Origin: a virus
Reading direction: 5' to 3' (one strand)
Virus record (IMG/VR): IMGVR_UViG_3300044712_002220
Location: 1-58,983 of that record
Length of the DNA stretch: 58,983 nucleotides
In this document: piece by piece, positions 31,472 to 39,557 of the stretch
How positions within the stretch are numbered: position 1 is the stretch's first letter
Layout: the number at the start of each line of letters is the position of its first letter
Notes under the pieces: model-generated
Database searches by the model: none
Told to the model about the DNA's origin: nothing
What the model saw: only the letters and a program-made list of their open reading frames with translations
Made by a program: the position numbers and the translations under genes

Positions 31472-32616
31472 GCGGCGCGGTCCGCCCGGGCCGCCCTCGG
31501 CTTGTCGAGGTAGATCGGCCAGGTGCACGTGATGCCGTGCCGCGGGTGCGTGTAGAAGAGCGTCTGCTGCGGCGGCTCGAACGGGAAGGCGCGGCCGCTC
31601 GCGTACTCGCCGTACCCGGGCAGGCAGCCGTTCACGATGGCGCCGGGGATGGCGATTCGGGTGTGGAAGTGGCCCATCACCGCCGTGTCGAACGGGAGGC
31701 CAATCTGCATGTGGAGCGAGCGCAGGCGCTTCACGCCGCGCGCGACCACGTTCACGGCGCCCGACTCCGAGTCCCCGCCCTTCGGCATCCCGGAGCCCGG
31801 GTCCCCGTGCAGCCCGAGGAAGCGGTGCCCGTACACGGTCCAGATCAGCCGCGGGCCCGTCGCGTGCTCCATCGTGATGCGCTTGTCCCCGCGGAGTCGG
31901 CCCTCGAGGATCTTGAACACCGCGTAGTCCAGGCTCTTCGCGTTCCGGTCCTCGTAGGCGACCTGCTCGGTGAGCCTCGGGTGATTCCCCGTCACCCAGT
32001 ACGACCGGACGCCCCCGAGGGCGTCGGCCAGGAACACGAACCCGGGCTGGAGGATGTCGGCCACGAGCGCGGCGGCATCGATCCCCACCGGCTTCGCCTG
32101 CCGCTCGCCGCGATGGATGAACCCGCCGAGGAGGTCGAGGAGGTCGCCCAGGACGGGGATCACGATCCCCTCCCTGCTCGGCTTGACCATGTGGTTGAGG
32201 CAGAGGTCGACCGTGGTCCGGAAGCACGCATCAAGGCGCTCGGCCGCGCGCTCCGGGCCGAACGCGTTGACCCCGAGAACCTGCTCCGGGTCGATGGTCT
32301 GGTTCACGTGGAGGTCCGACAGGACGAGCGTCGGGATCCCGGGCCCGCTCTTCGGGGGCTCGCGGGTCACGTTCCAGTGGGCGAGATTCGTGCCGCCGGC
32401 CATCGCCGCCTGCATCTCCTGCGCGCGCAGGACCCGGGCCGCCTCGGCCTCCCTGAGCGGCGCGAGCTCGCGCTCGAGCTCCCGGATTCGCCCCCGGGCC
32501 TCCTTGTTCTCCGCGTACAGCGCCTCCGCGACGGGGTCGCGCTTCGGCTTGCGGATCTCGGCGCGCAGCGCCTTGTTCTCTGCCTGGAGCTTCTCGAGGA
32601 GCTGCCGGTCGGTCAT
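31468..32616 (-). CDS. Calcineurin-like metallophosphoesterase with coiled-coil N-terminus, 382 aa
   Basis: Residues 1-70 are a coiled coil (LEKLQAENKALRAEI). The phosphoesterase domain shows the metal-binding motifs D101-x-H103 (LSDLHV), G-D158 (VLGDLLD), G-N211-H212 (VTGNHPR), a later GLHGD, and GHFH. Unusual for a phage packaging region; it could act on DNA ends or nucleotides. ATG overlaps the upstream stop (ATGA). Confidence 0.85.
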   Translation of the reverse strand: MTDRQLLEKLQAENKALRAEIRKPKRDPVAEALYAENKEARGRIRELERELAPLREAEAARVLRAQEMQAAMAGGTNLAHWNVTREPPKSGPGIPTLVLSDLHVNQTIDPEQVLGVNAFGPERAAERLDACFRTTVDLCLNHMVKPSREGIVIPVLGDLLDLLGGFIHRGERQAKPVGIDAAALVADILQPGFVFLADALGGVRSYWVTGNHPRLTEQVAYEDRNAKSLDYAVFKILEGRLRGDKRITMEHATGPRLIWTVYGHRFLGLHGDPGSGMPKGGDSESGAVNVVARGVKRLRSLHMQIGLPFDTAVMGHFHTRIAIPGAIVNGCLPGYGEYASGRAFPFEPPQQTLFYTHPRHGITCTWPIYLDKPRAARADRAA

Positions 32617-32924
32617 GGGGTCTTCCTCGCTCGCTTCCACGCGGCCTTCTGCCGCCTGCGTTGCACCGTCGCGCCGTCCCGCTGGCGCCGCGCACGACCC
32701 CGGGGGCTGTGGTCGTAGCGCCACCACCGCCGGCGCCCCGCGGGAGTCCGGTTCCGGATGGCGTCCCGCGCGATCCCCCGCGCCGACGTGTTGTACCGGC
32801 GGTACCGCTCGCGCCCGCGCACGGAGGCGTTGTAGCGGTCCTGTGATGCCCGCCCCTTCGGCGAACGGTTGTAGCGGCGGCGGCGCTCGAGCAGCTTCAC
32901 CCGGTCCACGCCGCGGCGCCTCAC
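32613..32924 (-). CDS. Highly basic YN-repeat protein, 103 aa
   Basis: About 38% Arg/Lys. The first 75 residues are five imperfect units of 13-15 residues with the core R-Y-N-x-S-x-x-G-R: RRYNRSPKGRAS, DRYNASVRGRERY, RRYNTSARGIARD, AIRNRTPAGRRRW, RYDHSPRGRARR. The repeat and charge suggest binding to nucleic acid. GTG start overlaps the upstream stop; the phosphoesterase follows with ATGA. No enzyme motif. Confidence 0.65.
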   Translation of the reverse strand: MRRRGVDRVKLLERRRRYNRSPKGRASQDRYNASVRGRERYRRYNTSARGIARDAIRNRTPAGRRRWWRYDHSPRGRARRQRDGATVQRRRQKAAWKRARKTP

Positions 32925-33082
32925 GCGTGGGTCTCCAGGCAGTCGCCGATGCTCCCGCCGAGCACCGTCCAGTCCTCGTCGTCACCGCCTTCGTCGGGGT
33001 CGTCGACGAGCAACGCGTGCGGGCGCGGGTCGGGCTGGTCCTGCGGGATGCGGTGTTCCTCCGGGAGCGCGGGCGCGGTCAC
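32921..33082 (-). CDS. Small acidic protein, 53 aa
   Basis: GTG start overlapping the previous TGA, with AAGGAG 9 bases upstream. Pro/Asp-rich and acidic (DDPDEGGDDEDWTVLGGSIG). Ends in a GTGA overlap with the basic repeat protein, so an acidic and a very basic small protein are made side by side. Function unknown. Confidence 0.6.
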   Translation of the reverse strand: MTAPALPEEHRIPQDQPDPRPHALLVDDPDEGGDDEDWTVLGGSIGDCLETHA

Positions 33083-33528
33083 CTGGGCTGCTCCTTCGCC
33101 CCCTCGACCCGGGCCACGGAGAGGAGCGCGTACCCCGCGATGTCCCGCCACGGAGACTCGCCCAGCGCGTCGCGCGAGGTCGCGATCCGGAAGAGCTTGT
33201 CGAGGACCCGGACCACCGTCAGCGCGTCGTCCATCTTCTCGGGCGGAACGCCGTCGGGGTACAGGATCCGCATCACTGCGCCGGCCTTCCCGAAGCTGTC
33301 GCCGTAGGCAGCCTGCTTCTCCGCCACGAGGCGGCCGATCTCGCCGCCGATGCGCTCCCAGGGGGCCGCGGTCGCCTCCTGCGTGCTCACGGGGACACCC
33401 GTCGACGTCCCGATCTGCGGCGCCCATGCGGGCCACGCCGGCGCGGTCGCCTCCAGCGCCTTCCCGCACTGGCCACACACGGTGACCCCCTCGACGTGAG
33501 CGACGGGGCAAGAGCACAGGGTCGTCAT
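33079..33528 (-). CDS. MazG-like/DUF1599-type protein with N-terminal zinc pair, 149 aa
   Basis: CSCP...CGQCGK (Cys5, Cys7, Cys18, Cys21) at the N-terminus, then IGGEIGRLVAEKQAAYGDSF and MDDALTVVRVLDKLFRIATS, ending in IAGYALLSVARVEG. The E-K-Q-x-x-Y-G-D and R-x-x-D-K pattern resembles all-alpha NTP pyrophosphohydrolase-type proteins linked to nucleotide modification (DUF1599). Family assignment is tentative. Confidence 0.6.
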   Translation of the reverse strand: MTTLCSCPVAHVEGVTVCGQCGKALEATAPAWPAWAPQIGTSTGVPVSTQEATAAPWERIGGEIGRLVAEKQAAYGDSFGKAGAVMRILYPDGVPPEKMDDALTVVRVLDKLFRIATSRDALGESPWRDIAGYALLSVARVEGAKEQPR

Positions 33529-34205
33529 GTTCCGGTCCTCCGGTACTCGTCCTGGAGCTGCGCGGGGTAGCGGGAGAGGTCGGGCTCCCACGGGATGTCG
33601 GGCTTCCCGCCGAAGCCCTCGTCCGCGGCCACGTCGGGCCCGGGCGGGAGCGGATCGTCGCCGACCTCGGACCTCGACCGGGTCACGACGAGCGAACGAC
33701 AGGAGAAGTGCAGGGGCGGGATGCGTCCGTCCCACCACGGGTCGTCGGCGGGGCGCACGACGCCATCGAGCGTGCGGCACGTGATCGTCGTGCGCAGGTC
33801 GAGGATCGCGGAGAAGCTCCGGTACGGCCTCGCCTGCTTCACCGCGGGGTGCTCCATCTGGACCCAGCGGCCGGCGGAGAAGGCGCGCTGGACGTTCGTC
33901 CTGTAGATGGTCTCCACGCGCCACGGCTGCTCTCGCCCCCACGCCGCGGTGAGCCTGGCGGAGACGCGCTTCCGGAAGTCCTCGAAACTCTCGCCGCGCG
34001 AGACGGCGCGGTCGAGCGCCTCCCAGACCTCGGTGACGAGGTCGAGTTGCGAGACCCCGGCGATCGTGAACGCCTGGTCGTGCGACGCCTCGGCGAGCGC
34101 GTTGAACTCGTCGTCGCTCATCAGTAGCCGCTCCCGGAACCAGCGGACGGCATCGTCGCTGGAGCGTGGGTCGGCGGGAGGCTGCGCCGGGGGCTTGCGG
34201 GGCAT
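33525..34205 (-). CDS. Minor head protein, Mu gpF (SPP1 gp7)-like, 226 aa
   Basis: Head morphogenesis domain: DDEFNALAEASHDQAFTIAG, then ESFEDFRKRVSARLTAAWG, VETIYRTNVQRAFSAGRWVQ and C-R-T-L-D-G-V-V with HFSCRSLVV. These match the MuF family that sits next to the portal. Start ATG at 34205 chosen because GGAG lies 5 bases before it. Shorter than Mu F; the C-terminal part may be missing. Confidence 0.85.
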   Translation of the reverse strand: MPRKPPAQPPADPRSSDDAVRWFRERLLMSDDEFNALAEASHDQAFTIAGVSQLDLVTEVWEALDRAVSRGESFEDFRKRVSARLTAAWGREQPWRVETIYRTNVQRAFSAGRWVQMEHPAVKQARPYRSFSAILDLRTTITCRTLDGVVRPADDPWWDGRIPPLHFSCRSLVVTRSRSEVGDDPLPPGPDVAADEGFGGKPDIPWEPDLSRYPAQLQDEYRRTGT

Positions 34206-34217
34206 GCGCACTCCGGC

Positions 34218-36140
34218 CTACTTCGCCGCGACCTCCTTCTGCACCGAGTACCGCCCCGAGAGCTGCGCCATGAGGATGCAGCGCCGGAGCGAGTCCGCGA
34301 GGTCGTCCTCCCGCATCTCGGCGTACGCGGCGAGGAGCGCCGCCTTGATCCCCTCCGCGTCGATGCGCCCGTCCTCGAGCGGCTTCGCCTCGGCGAGCAC
34401 GCGCTTGAGGGCGCGCACGTCGCCGGCGAGGATGCGCGCCGCCTCGTCCCGGCCGCGGACCGCGAGCTCGTCCACGTACGCCTGGCCCTGGAGCGGGGCG
34501 CGGTCCCGCCGGCCGAGCCGCGACGCGGAGAGCGCCGCCCGGATGACCCCGGTGTCGGCCCGGGCCGCCGCGAGAGCCTTGCGCTGCCGCTGCTCCTCCG
34601 GGTCCTCGTCGTCCGGATCGTCGTCGGGCTCCGGCTCCTCGGGGTCGTCCTCCGGGAGCGGGATCTCGACGCCCTCGACCAGGGGGATCCCGAGGCGCTC
34701 GCACACCGCCGCGAAGTCGACCGGCAGCCCCGTCGCGCGGAGCGTGGAGATCGCCTCGGCGCCGGTCTTCACCGCCTCCGCGGTGCCCTTCTTGTCCTCG
34801 GGCGGGCTCGTGTCCCACGCCGGCCGCGGCGCCTTCCCGTCCGCCTTCGGGCCGAAGTTCAGGACCGCCCACTCGGCGAGGAGCTGCCCGCGGATGGCGT
34901 CGGAGATCGTCGACGCGTCGGAGCGGATGATGGACGCCGCGACGCGCTCGTGCACCTGGGCGGCCGCGTAGGCGCCGCCCTTCACCTCGGCGGTGAGGTT
35001 CTGCCCGAGCAGGACGATCGCGATCGAGCTGTTCGCCTGCTCCATGCCCAGCTTGAACGAGTCGTACGTCCGAGCCGTCGCCTCGATCAGCTTGAGGTCG
35101 AACCCATGGCCCTCGCGGTTCTGTGGGAGCCGGACGACCGACTCCGAGGCGAGCTTCGCGACCTCGCGCAGCGCCTTCCGCTTCTCGTCGTCCTCCCACT
35201 CGGACGGCTCGATGACCGCGCGGATCGGGAGCCCGTGGACCTCGTTGTAGCGGCCCCAGTCGCGGTACCCGAACTGCCGGAACAGCCACGGGATCGCGAG
35301 CGAGCGGATGAGGCCCTCCATCCACCCGGCGCGCCCGTAACCGAACGGCGCGTAGATCACCCAGTGCGGATCGCCCTCCCGCACCTCGACCGGCCCGTCC
35401 TGCGTCGAGAGCCAGAACGACCGGGTGGTCCAGTTCCAGTACAGGTACCGCGGGTGCCAGACCTTGAGCTTCGGCACCCAGCCGTCACGGCTCTCGGTGT
35501 CGTAGAGCTTCTCGGCGATGCCGATGCCGAGGAAGCGGCCCCACTTCCAGAGCTCGCGCAGGTCCGCGCTCGAGGCCATGCGCGGCCAGAGCGCGCCCGC
35601 CTGCTCCGCGAGTTCGGCGGCGAACGCGTCGTCCTCGTCCGACGGCTCGAGATGGAAGTCGAGCCCGAGGAGGCCGTCGATGCGCTGGGAGACGACGCCC
35701 TTGATCCGGTCGTCCGCCATCATGGCGTCGACGATCTCGGCCGCGGCGGTGAACTGGCCCTGCTCGAACTGCACGAGGGCGGCCCGGACCGCCGTGACGG
35801 TCTCGTAGGCGGTCGAGTAGCTGACGACCGGGAGGTCGTTGAGGCGCTTCGCCTCGACCTTGATCCGGCGGCCCTCGACCTCGACGACCTGGCTGGGCAC
35901 CGGCGCGGCGCCGGGGCGGTCCGGTGGCTGGCCGAGAGGCGGCGTGGCCGGGTCCGCCGCGAGGGCGGCGACGACCTTGCCGAGGCTGCTCGAGGAGACG
36001 TGCCCGCCGGCCTCGATGGCCGTCACGGTGCGGCGGGAGACGCCCGCGCGCTGCGCGAGACCCGCCTGCGTCCACCCGACCTGCTCTCTCGCCGCCCGAA
36101 TCCCGCCGCCAGTGATCTCGCTCACCGTCTCGGGTGACAC
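34218..36140 (-). CDS. Portal protein (Mu gp29-like, DUF935) fused to N-terminal XRE helix-turn-helix, 640 aa
   Basis: Residues 12-62 are a complete XRE HTH: GIRAAREQVGWTQAGLAQRA, GVSRRTVTAIEAGGHVSSSS, then LGKVVAALAA. After a Pro-rich linker (63-85) comes a full DUF935 portal (residues 86-560) with VDAMMADDRIKGVVSQRIDG, WGRFLGIGIAEKLYDTESRD and HPRYLYWNWTTRSFWLSTQD, then an acidic D/E-rich loop and a helical tail. GTG start; no in-frame stop and no good internal start separate the two parts. TGCGCA repeats lie just upstream. Confidence 0.85.
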   Translation of the reverse strand: MSPETVSEITGGGIRAAREQVGWTQAGLAQRAGVSRRTVTAIEAGGHVSSSSLGKVVAALAADPATPPLGQPPDRPGAAPVPSQVVEVEGRRIKVEAKRLNDLPVVSYSTAYETVTAVRAALVQFEQGQFTAAAEIVDAMMADDRIKGVVSQRIDGLLGLDFHLEPSDEDDAFAAELAEQAGALWPRMASSADLRELWKWGRFLGIGIAEKLYDTESRDGWVPKLKVWHPRYLYWNWTTRSFWLSTQDGPVEVREGDPHWVIYAPFGYGRAGWMEGLIRSLAIPWLFRQFGYRDWGRYNEVHGLPIRAVIEPSEWEDDEKRKALREVAKLASESVVRLPQNREGHGFDLKLIEATARTYDSFKLGMEQANSSIAIVLLGQNLTAEVKGGAYAAAQVHERVAASIIRSDASTISDAIRGQLLAEWAVLNFGPKADGKAPRPAWDTSPPEDKKGTAEAVKTGAEAISTLRATGLPVDFAAVCERLGIPLVEGVEIPLPEDDPEEPEPDDDPDDEDPEEQRQRKALAAARADTGVIRAALSASRLGRRDRAPLQGQAYVDELAVRGRDEAARILAGDVRALKRVLAEAKPLEDGRIDAEGIKAALLAAYAEMREDDLADSLRRCILMAQLSGRYSVQKEVAAK

Positions 36141-36143
36141 GGG

Positions 36144-36167
36144 TGCGCAAGTTGCGCAACCTGCGCA
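36144..36167. repeat. Triple TGCGCA repeat upstream of the portal gene
   Basis: Three TGCGCA palindromes at 36144-36149, 36153-36158 and 36162-36167, spaced exactly 9 bp, in the 30-bp gap between terminase and the HTH-portal gene. Repeated palindromic hexamers are typical operators. They could be recognised by the fused XRE domain, but this is untested. Confidence 0.6.
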
Positions 36168-36170
36168 CGT

Positions 36171-37673
36171 TCACCACGAGCGCTTGACGGTGGGGGACTC
36201 GGCGTCGCCGAAGGTGACGACCGACCCCTCCGAGAGTTCGGTCAGCGCCCACACCAGCGCGTCGACGCGGTCGGGGCTCCTCTCGTTCCCCTCGGGGAGG
36301 AACGTCACCATCTGGTCCTCGAGCTCGGCGAGCGCGCCGACGTGGTGGACCTTCTTCTGCTCGTAGAGCGCGCTGATCGGCTCTGCCCGAACCCGCTTCC
36401 CGCGGCTCGCGCGCACCGCCTTGAACGGGACGTTCTTCCGCACGGTCCGGATCGTGGTCTCGACGAGGTCGCCGCCGTTGTTTACCTCGCCGACGATGAG
36501 ATCGCCCTGCAGGTCGTCGTACGTCACAACGGCCCGGCGCGCCCAGGCGTCGGGCGAGAGGTGGCAGGTCCGGTCCGCGAGGACGTAGAAGTGCCCGTCG
36601 GCCCCCTTCCCCGCGGCAACGATTCCCGTGTCGTCGGACTCCTCGCCGGCGGTGACCGCCGGATCGACGCCGACCACGATGCGGACGAGCTCTGGTGCAG
36701 CCCTGACCCGAAGCTCGTCGAGGACGGCGCGCGTCCAGAGCGCCCCCGGCACGTCGTCGAGCACCTCGCCGTTGAGTTCCTGGCGGCCGAGGCGCGTCCC
36801 CTCGTACTTCGCCCGGAGTTTCGCGAGCTGCGGCGGGGCCAGGTTCGCCGCGTTGTCGAACGTCGACCCCCGGGTGATGACCGTGGTGCGCTCCGCCATG
36901 AGCTCCCGGAGCACCTTCACCGGCCGCGGCGTCGTCGTGACCAACACGCGCGGCACGTCGCCGAGACGTAGGCCAAACATCAGGTTGTCCCAGGTCTCCT
37001 CGAGGTACTTCCACGAGGCGAGTTCGTCTGCCCAGGCACCGTGGTGCTGCGGGCCGCGAAGCGCGTCGGGCTCCTCCGCCGTGAAGGTCGTCGCCATGAA
37101 CCCGTTCGGCCACGTGAGGCGCCGCTTCGACGGCTCGTAGTTCGGCGCGAAGTCGGGAGGCGAGCAGGCGATGAGCCCGGACTCGCCCTCGATCATCGTG
37201 TCGCGCACGTCGGCGGCGGTGCGCGCGACGAGCGCCCAGCGCCACTTCGGGTGGGCCCGGGCGTTCTCGATCACCCACTGCGCCCCGGTCCTCGTCTTCC
37301 CCCAGCCACGCCCCGAGAGGATGAGCCAGGTCAGCCACGCACCGGCGGGGGCCGCATCATCCGGCGGTGCCAGTTGCTCCGGGCGCGCCCATAGCCCCCG
37401 CCAGTCGTAGAGGAGCGCCTCGGCCTCCCGATCCGAGAGCTCGTCGATCGCCTCCGCGATGACGTTCTCGGGCGCCCCGCGCAGCGCGTCCACGAACCCT
37501 CCCGGCTGGCTCCGGAGCGCCGGCCCACACGGAGCCGCCGGCGCCACCTCCGCCGGGCGCTCTTCCCGGCGCGCGGCGGACGCCTGCGCCGGCGGCCGGG
37601 GCGGCGCGGGCGGTGCGACGACCTGCCGGAGCCGAGCGACCTCCGCGGCGAGCTGGGCGAGGCGGTCGTTCAT
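36171..37673 (-). CDS. terL: Terminase large subunit, 500 aa
   Basis: ATPase with Walker A-like LILSGRGWGKTRTG (about residues 117-130) and ADELASWKYLEE as the Walker B region, then LGDVPRVLVTTTPRP. The nuclease domain starts near VRIVVGVDPAV with its first metal-binding Asp, and continues with GDLIVGEVNNGGDLVE and SPDRVDALVWAL. Of the Terminase_6 class. ATG overlaps the small subunit stop. A Pro-rich N-terminal 60 residues precedes the motor. Confidence 0.9.
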   Translation of the reverse strand: MNDRLAQLAAEVARLRQVVAPPAPPRPPAQASAARREERPAEVAPAAPCGPALRSQPGGFVDALRGAPENVIAEAIDELSDREAEALLYDWRGLWARPEQLAPPDDAAPAGAWLTWLILSGRGWGKTRTGAQWVIENARAHPKWRWALVARTAADVRDTMIEGESGLIACSPPDFAPNYEPSKRRLTWPNGFMATTFTAEEPDALRGPQHHGAWADELASWKYLEETWDNLMFGLRLGDVPRVLVTTTPRPVKVLRELMAERTTVITRGSTFDNAANLAPPQLAKLRAKYEGTRLGRQELNGEVLDDVPGALWTRAVLDELRVRAAPELVRIVVGVDPAVTAGEESDDTGIVAAGKGADGHFYVLADRTCHLSPDAWARRAVVTYDDLQGDLIVGEVNNGGDLVETTIRTVRKNVPFKAVRASRGKRVRAEPISALYEQKKVHHVGALAELEDQMVTFLPEGNERSPDRVDALVWALTELSEGSVVTFGDAESPTVKRSW

Positions 37674-38152
37674 CCCGCCGGCGTCTCGGGCGGCGCCCCT
37701 CCGTCCTTCCGGTCCGTGGCCTTGAGGAGCGACGCGAGGCGCTGCGCGAGCCGCTCGCGCGCGTCGTTCACCTCGATCGGCCCGCCGTCCTTCCCGGTCA
37801 GTTGCATCACGTCCGGCGCCTTCCCGATGGTCCGGTCCGTGAGCCACTGCGCCGCCATGAAGCGAACGATCGCGGGTGCCTTCTTGATCTCCCCCCTCAC
37901 AAGGTCGACGCAGAACTGCGCCTGAAGCTGCATGTCGTCCGTCATCGAGCGGAGGAGCTCGGCGAACTCCCGCTGTCCGCGCGGGCGGCCGCCGGGGTTC
38001 CCGGAGACGCCCTTGACGAACCGCCCCGCGCCGTCTCGTGCGCCCTCAGGGTGCCTGTTCTCAGGCGCTTCCGGCGGCTTCGCGTCCGTCTGGCCAGCGG
38101 GAATCGAACCCGTGCTCTTCTTTCGCGGTTCCGGCTGCTTGCGCTTCGCCAT
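37670..38152 (-). CDS. terS: Terminase small subunit-like protein (DUF5681 type), 160 aa
   Basis: Contains AGRFVKGVSGNPGGRPRG (about residues 42-59), the signature of DUF5681 proteins found just before large terminases, then a helical DNA-recognition region (FAELLRSMTDDMQLQAQFCV). ATG at 38152, 38 bp after the upstream gene. Direct coupling to terL supports the role. Confidence 0.8.
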   Translation of the reverse strand: MAKRKQPEPRKKSTGSIPAGQTDAKPPEAPENRHPEGARDGAGRFVKGVSGNPGGRPRGQREFAELLRSMTDDMQLQAQFCVDLVRGEIKKAPAIVRFMAAQWLTDRTIGKAPDVMQLTGKDGGPIEVNDARERLAQRLASLLKATDRKDGGAPPETPAG

Positions 38153-38190
38153 CGTCGTCTCCTACCCCCTGAGTGGCACGGGGCCCCGAC

Positions 38191-38688
38191 CTACCCCTCG
38201 TCGTCGTCCGCCGGCGGCTCGTCGAGGCTCGGGACCGGGGCGAGAAGCCCGCGGGCCTGGAGCCGGGTGAACGCGGCGCGCTGCTCCCGGGCGTCGCGCC
38301 GGCCGCGCTCGAACCGGCCGTTCGGGCCCGCCCCCCGCCACCGGATGACGCCGTGGGGGTCCAGGGCCTCGCGCATCGCCCGGCCGGTGGCGCATAGGGA
38401 GGTGACGCAGCTCGGGTAGTCCGAGGCCTGCCCGCGCTCCCGGTTCGTGCGGTTGGCCTGGGCGTCCGAGGCCGCCTGCCGAGCGACGCAGACGTGCACC
38501 GGGATGACCTCGCCGTCGAGGCGGTCGCAGCGGAAGGCCACGAACGGGAAGATCGTCTGCCCGCCCAGGTCCGCGCAGCGCCGCGCCGGCGCGTCGAGGC
38601 GCCCCAGCGCCACCAGCGCTCCCGCGCGGTCCCCCGCCTTGAGGAGTGCCCTCGCCCTCCGGACCTCTCGTCGCTCCGCGGTGTTCAT
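38191..38688 (-). CDS. Hypothetical protein, 165 aa
   Basis: Helical N-terminus (RREVRRARALLKAGDRAGALVALGRLD), then CADLGGQTIFPFVAFRCDRL with several Cys/His (CVARQAASDAQ, CVTSLCATGRA). A metal site is possible. Located directly before terS. No family assigned. Confidence 0.55.
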   Translation of the reverse strand: MNTAERREVRRARALLKAGDRAGALVALGRLDAPARRCADLGGQTIFPFVAFRCDRLDGEVIPVHVCVARQAASDAQANRTNRERGQASDYPSCVTSLCATGRAMREALDPHGVIRWRGAGPNGRFERGRRDAREQRAAFTRLQARGLLAPVPSLDEPPADDDEG

Positions 38689-38690
38689 GG

Positions 38691-38918
38691 CTACCCGACC
38701 TCCAGGGTGTTCCGCGCCCGGGCTGCCTCGGCCTCGCCGCCGTGCTTCACCGCGTCTCCGAGCCGGTGGAGGATCTCCGCGAGCTCCTGCCTCGGGATCG
38801 TCTGGGTCTCACGGCAGAAGGAGCCCTCGGCCACCCGGACGAACCCCTCGTCCCCGAACCACTCGACCTCGAGCGAGGTCCGGGGGCCTACCTTGACCGA
38901 CACGACCGCTGGCTTCAT
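38691..38918 (-). CDS. Small hypothetical protein, 75 aa
   Basis: ATG at 38918, overlapping the membrane-protein gene upstream. N-terminal strands (VVSVKVGPRTSLEVEWFGDE), then a helix (QELAEILHRLGDAVKHGGEA). Unknown function. Confidence 0.55.
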   Translation of the reverse strand: MKPAVVSVKVGPRTSLEVEWFGDEGFVRVAEGSFCRETQTIPRQELAEILHRLGDAVKHGGEAEAARARNTLEVG

Positions 38919-39070
38919 CGCGCGCTCCTGCGGTACTGGTTCCAGAGGTCCGTTGCGAGCTTCGCCGCCACCGCCGCATTGAGCGCCACCAGCCACCAGT
39001 ACCGGTTCGCCGCCTGGATCGCCGCCGCGGCCACGAAGAAGACCGTCCACCCGACCTTGCTCGCCTTCAC
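38915..39070 (-). CDS. Small membrane protein, 51 aa
   Basis: GTG start with GGAGGT 5 bases upstream. Two short hydrophobic helices (VGWTVFFVAAAAIQAA and YWWLVALNAAVAAKLA) and a basic tail. Unknown role. Confidence 0.6.
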   Translation of the reverse strand: MKASKVGWTVFFVAAAAIQAANRYWWLVALNAAVAAKLATDLWNQYRRSAR

Positions 39071-39363
39071 CGTGCACCTCCCTCCGCCGCCTCTACGGGC
39101 AGCGGCATCTCCCGCTTCGCCTTGCCCCGCCACTTCCGCCGGCGCGGCAGCACCGTGATCACCGTCCGGGTCGACTCCTCCCAGACCAGGCGGACCCGGC
39201 GCCCGGCGAGGAACGCCCGCCACTCCGAGCGCCCGCCGTGCAGGGGGCGCACGAACCGCGCTTCGCCCGAGAGGATGATGGCCTTCGCCGCGGAGACCAC
39301 GCCCTCCGCGTTCCGCCGGACCCCGTACCGCTCCGAGAGCCTCGCCGCTGCGTGACCGCGCAT
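39067..39363 (-). CDS. Small protein with DUF4258-like features, 98 aa
   Basis: RLSERYGVRRNAEGVVSAAK, then IILSGEARFVRPLHGGRSEW, VRLVWEESTRTVITVLPRR. The helix, G-x-A and final TVLP strand resemble DUF4258/RelE-like small proteins, but no catalytic residues are certain. ATG at 39363. Confidence 0.5.
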   Translation of the reverse strand: MRGHAAARLSERYGVRRNAEGVVSAAKAIILSGEARFVRPLHGGRSEWRAFLAGRRVRLVWEESTRTVITVLPRRRKWRGKAKREMPLPVEAAEGGAR

Positions 39364-39365
39364 GA

Positions 39366-39557
39366 TCACCCTCCCTCTCTCGTCGCGGCCTCCTCGCACT
39401 TCGCGATGAGGCCCTTGAGACCGCCGGACGACTGCAGCAGCGCGAGGAGGATCGAGGCGTTGCCGCCGAGCTCGGCGAACCGCTCGTCCTCGAGCCCGGC
39501 GATCAGGGCCAAGCCGAGGGTCGCTTCGAGGTTCCGCTCCAGGTCGGGGACGGTCAC
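39366..39557 (-). CDS. Small hypothetical protein, 63 aa
   Basis: GTG start chosen because it overlaps the TGA of the upstream gene (GTGA at 39554-39557), the pattern used throughout this operon. Helical (LERNLEATLGLALIAGLEDE, ILLALLQSSGGLKGLIAKCE). No recognised family. Confidence 0.55.
   Translation of the reverse strand: MTVPDLERNLEATLGLALIAGLEDERFAELGGNASILLALLQSSGGLKGLIAKCEEAATREGG

Noticed and set aside
38085-38130. tRNA T-arm-like sequence (minus strand) inside the terS gene
   Set aside because: CGGGTTCGATTCCCG is present, but the T stem has a mismatch and no acceptor or anticodon partner lies upstream. It is in a conserved coding sequence.
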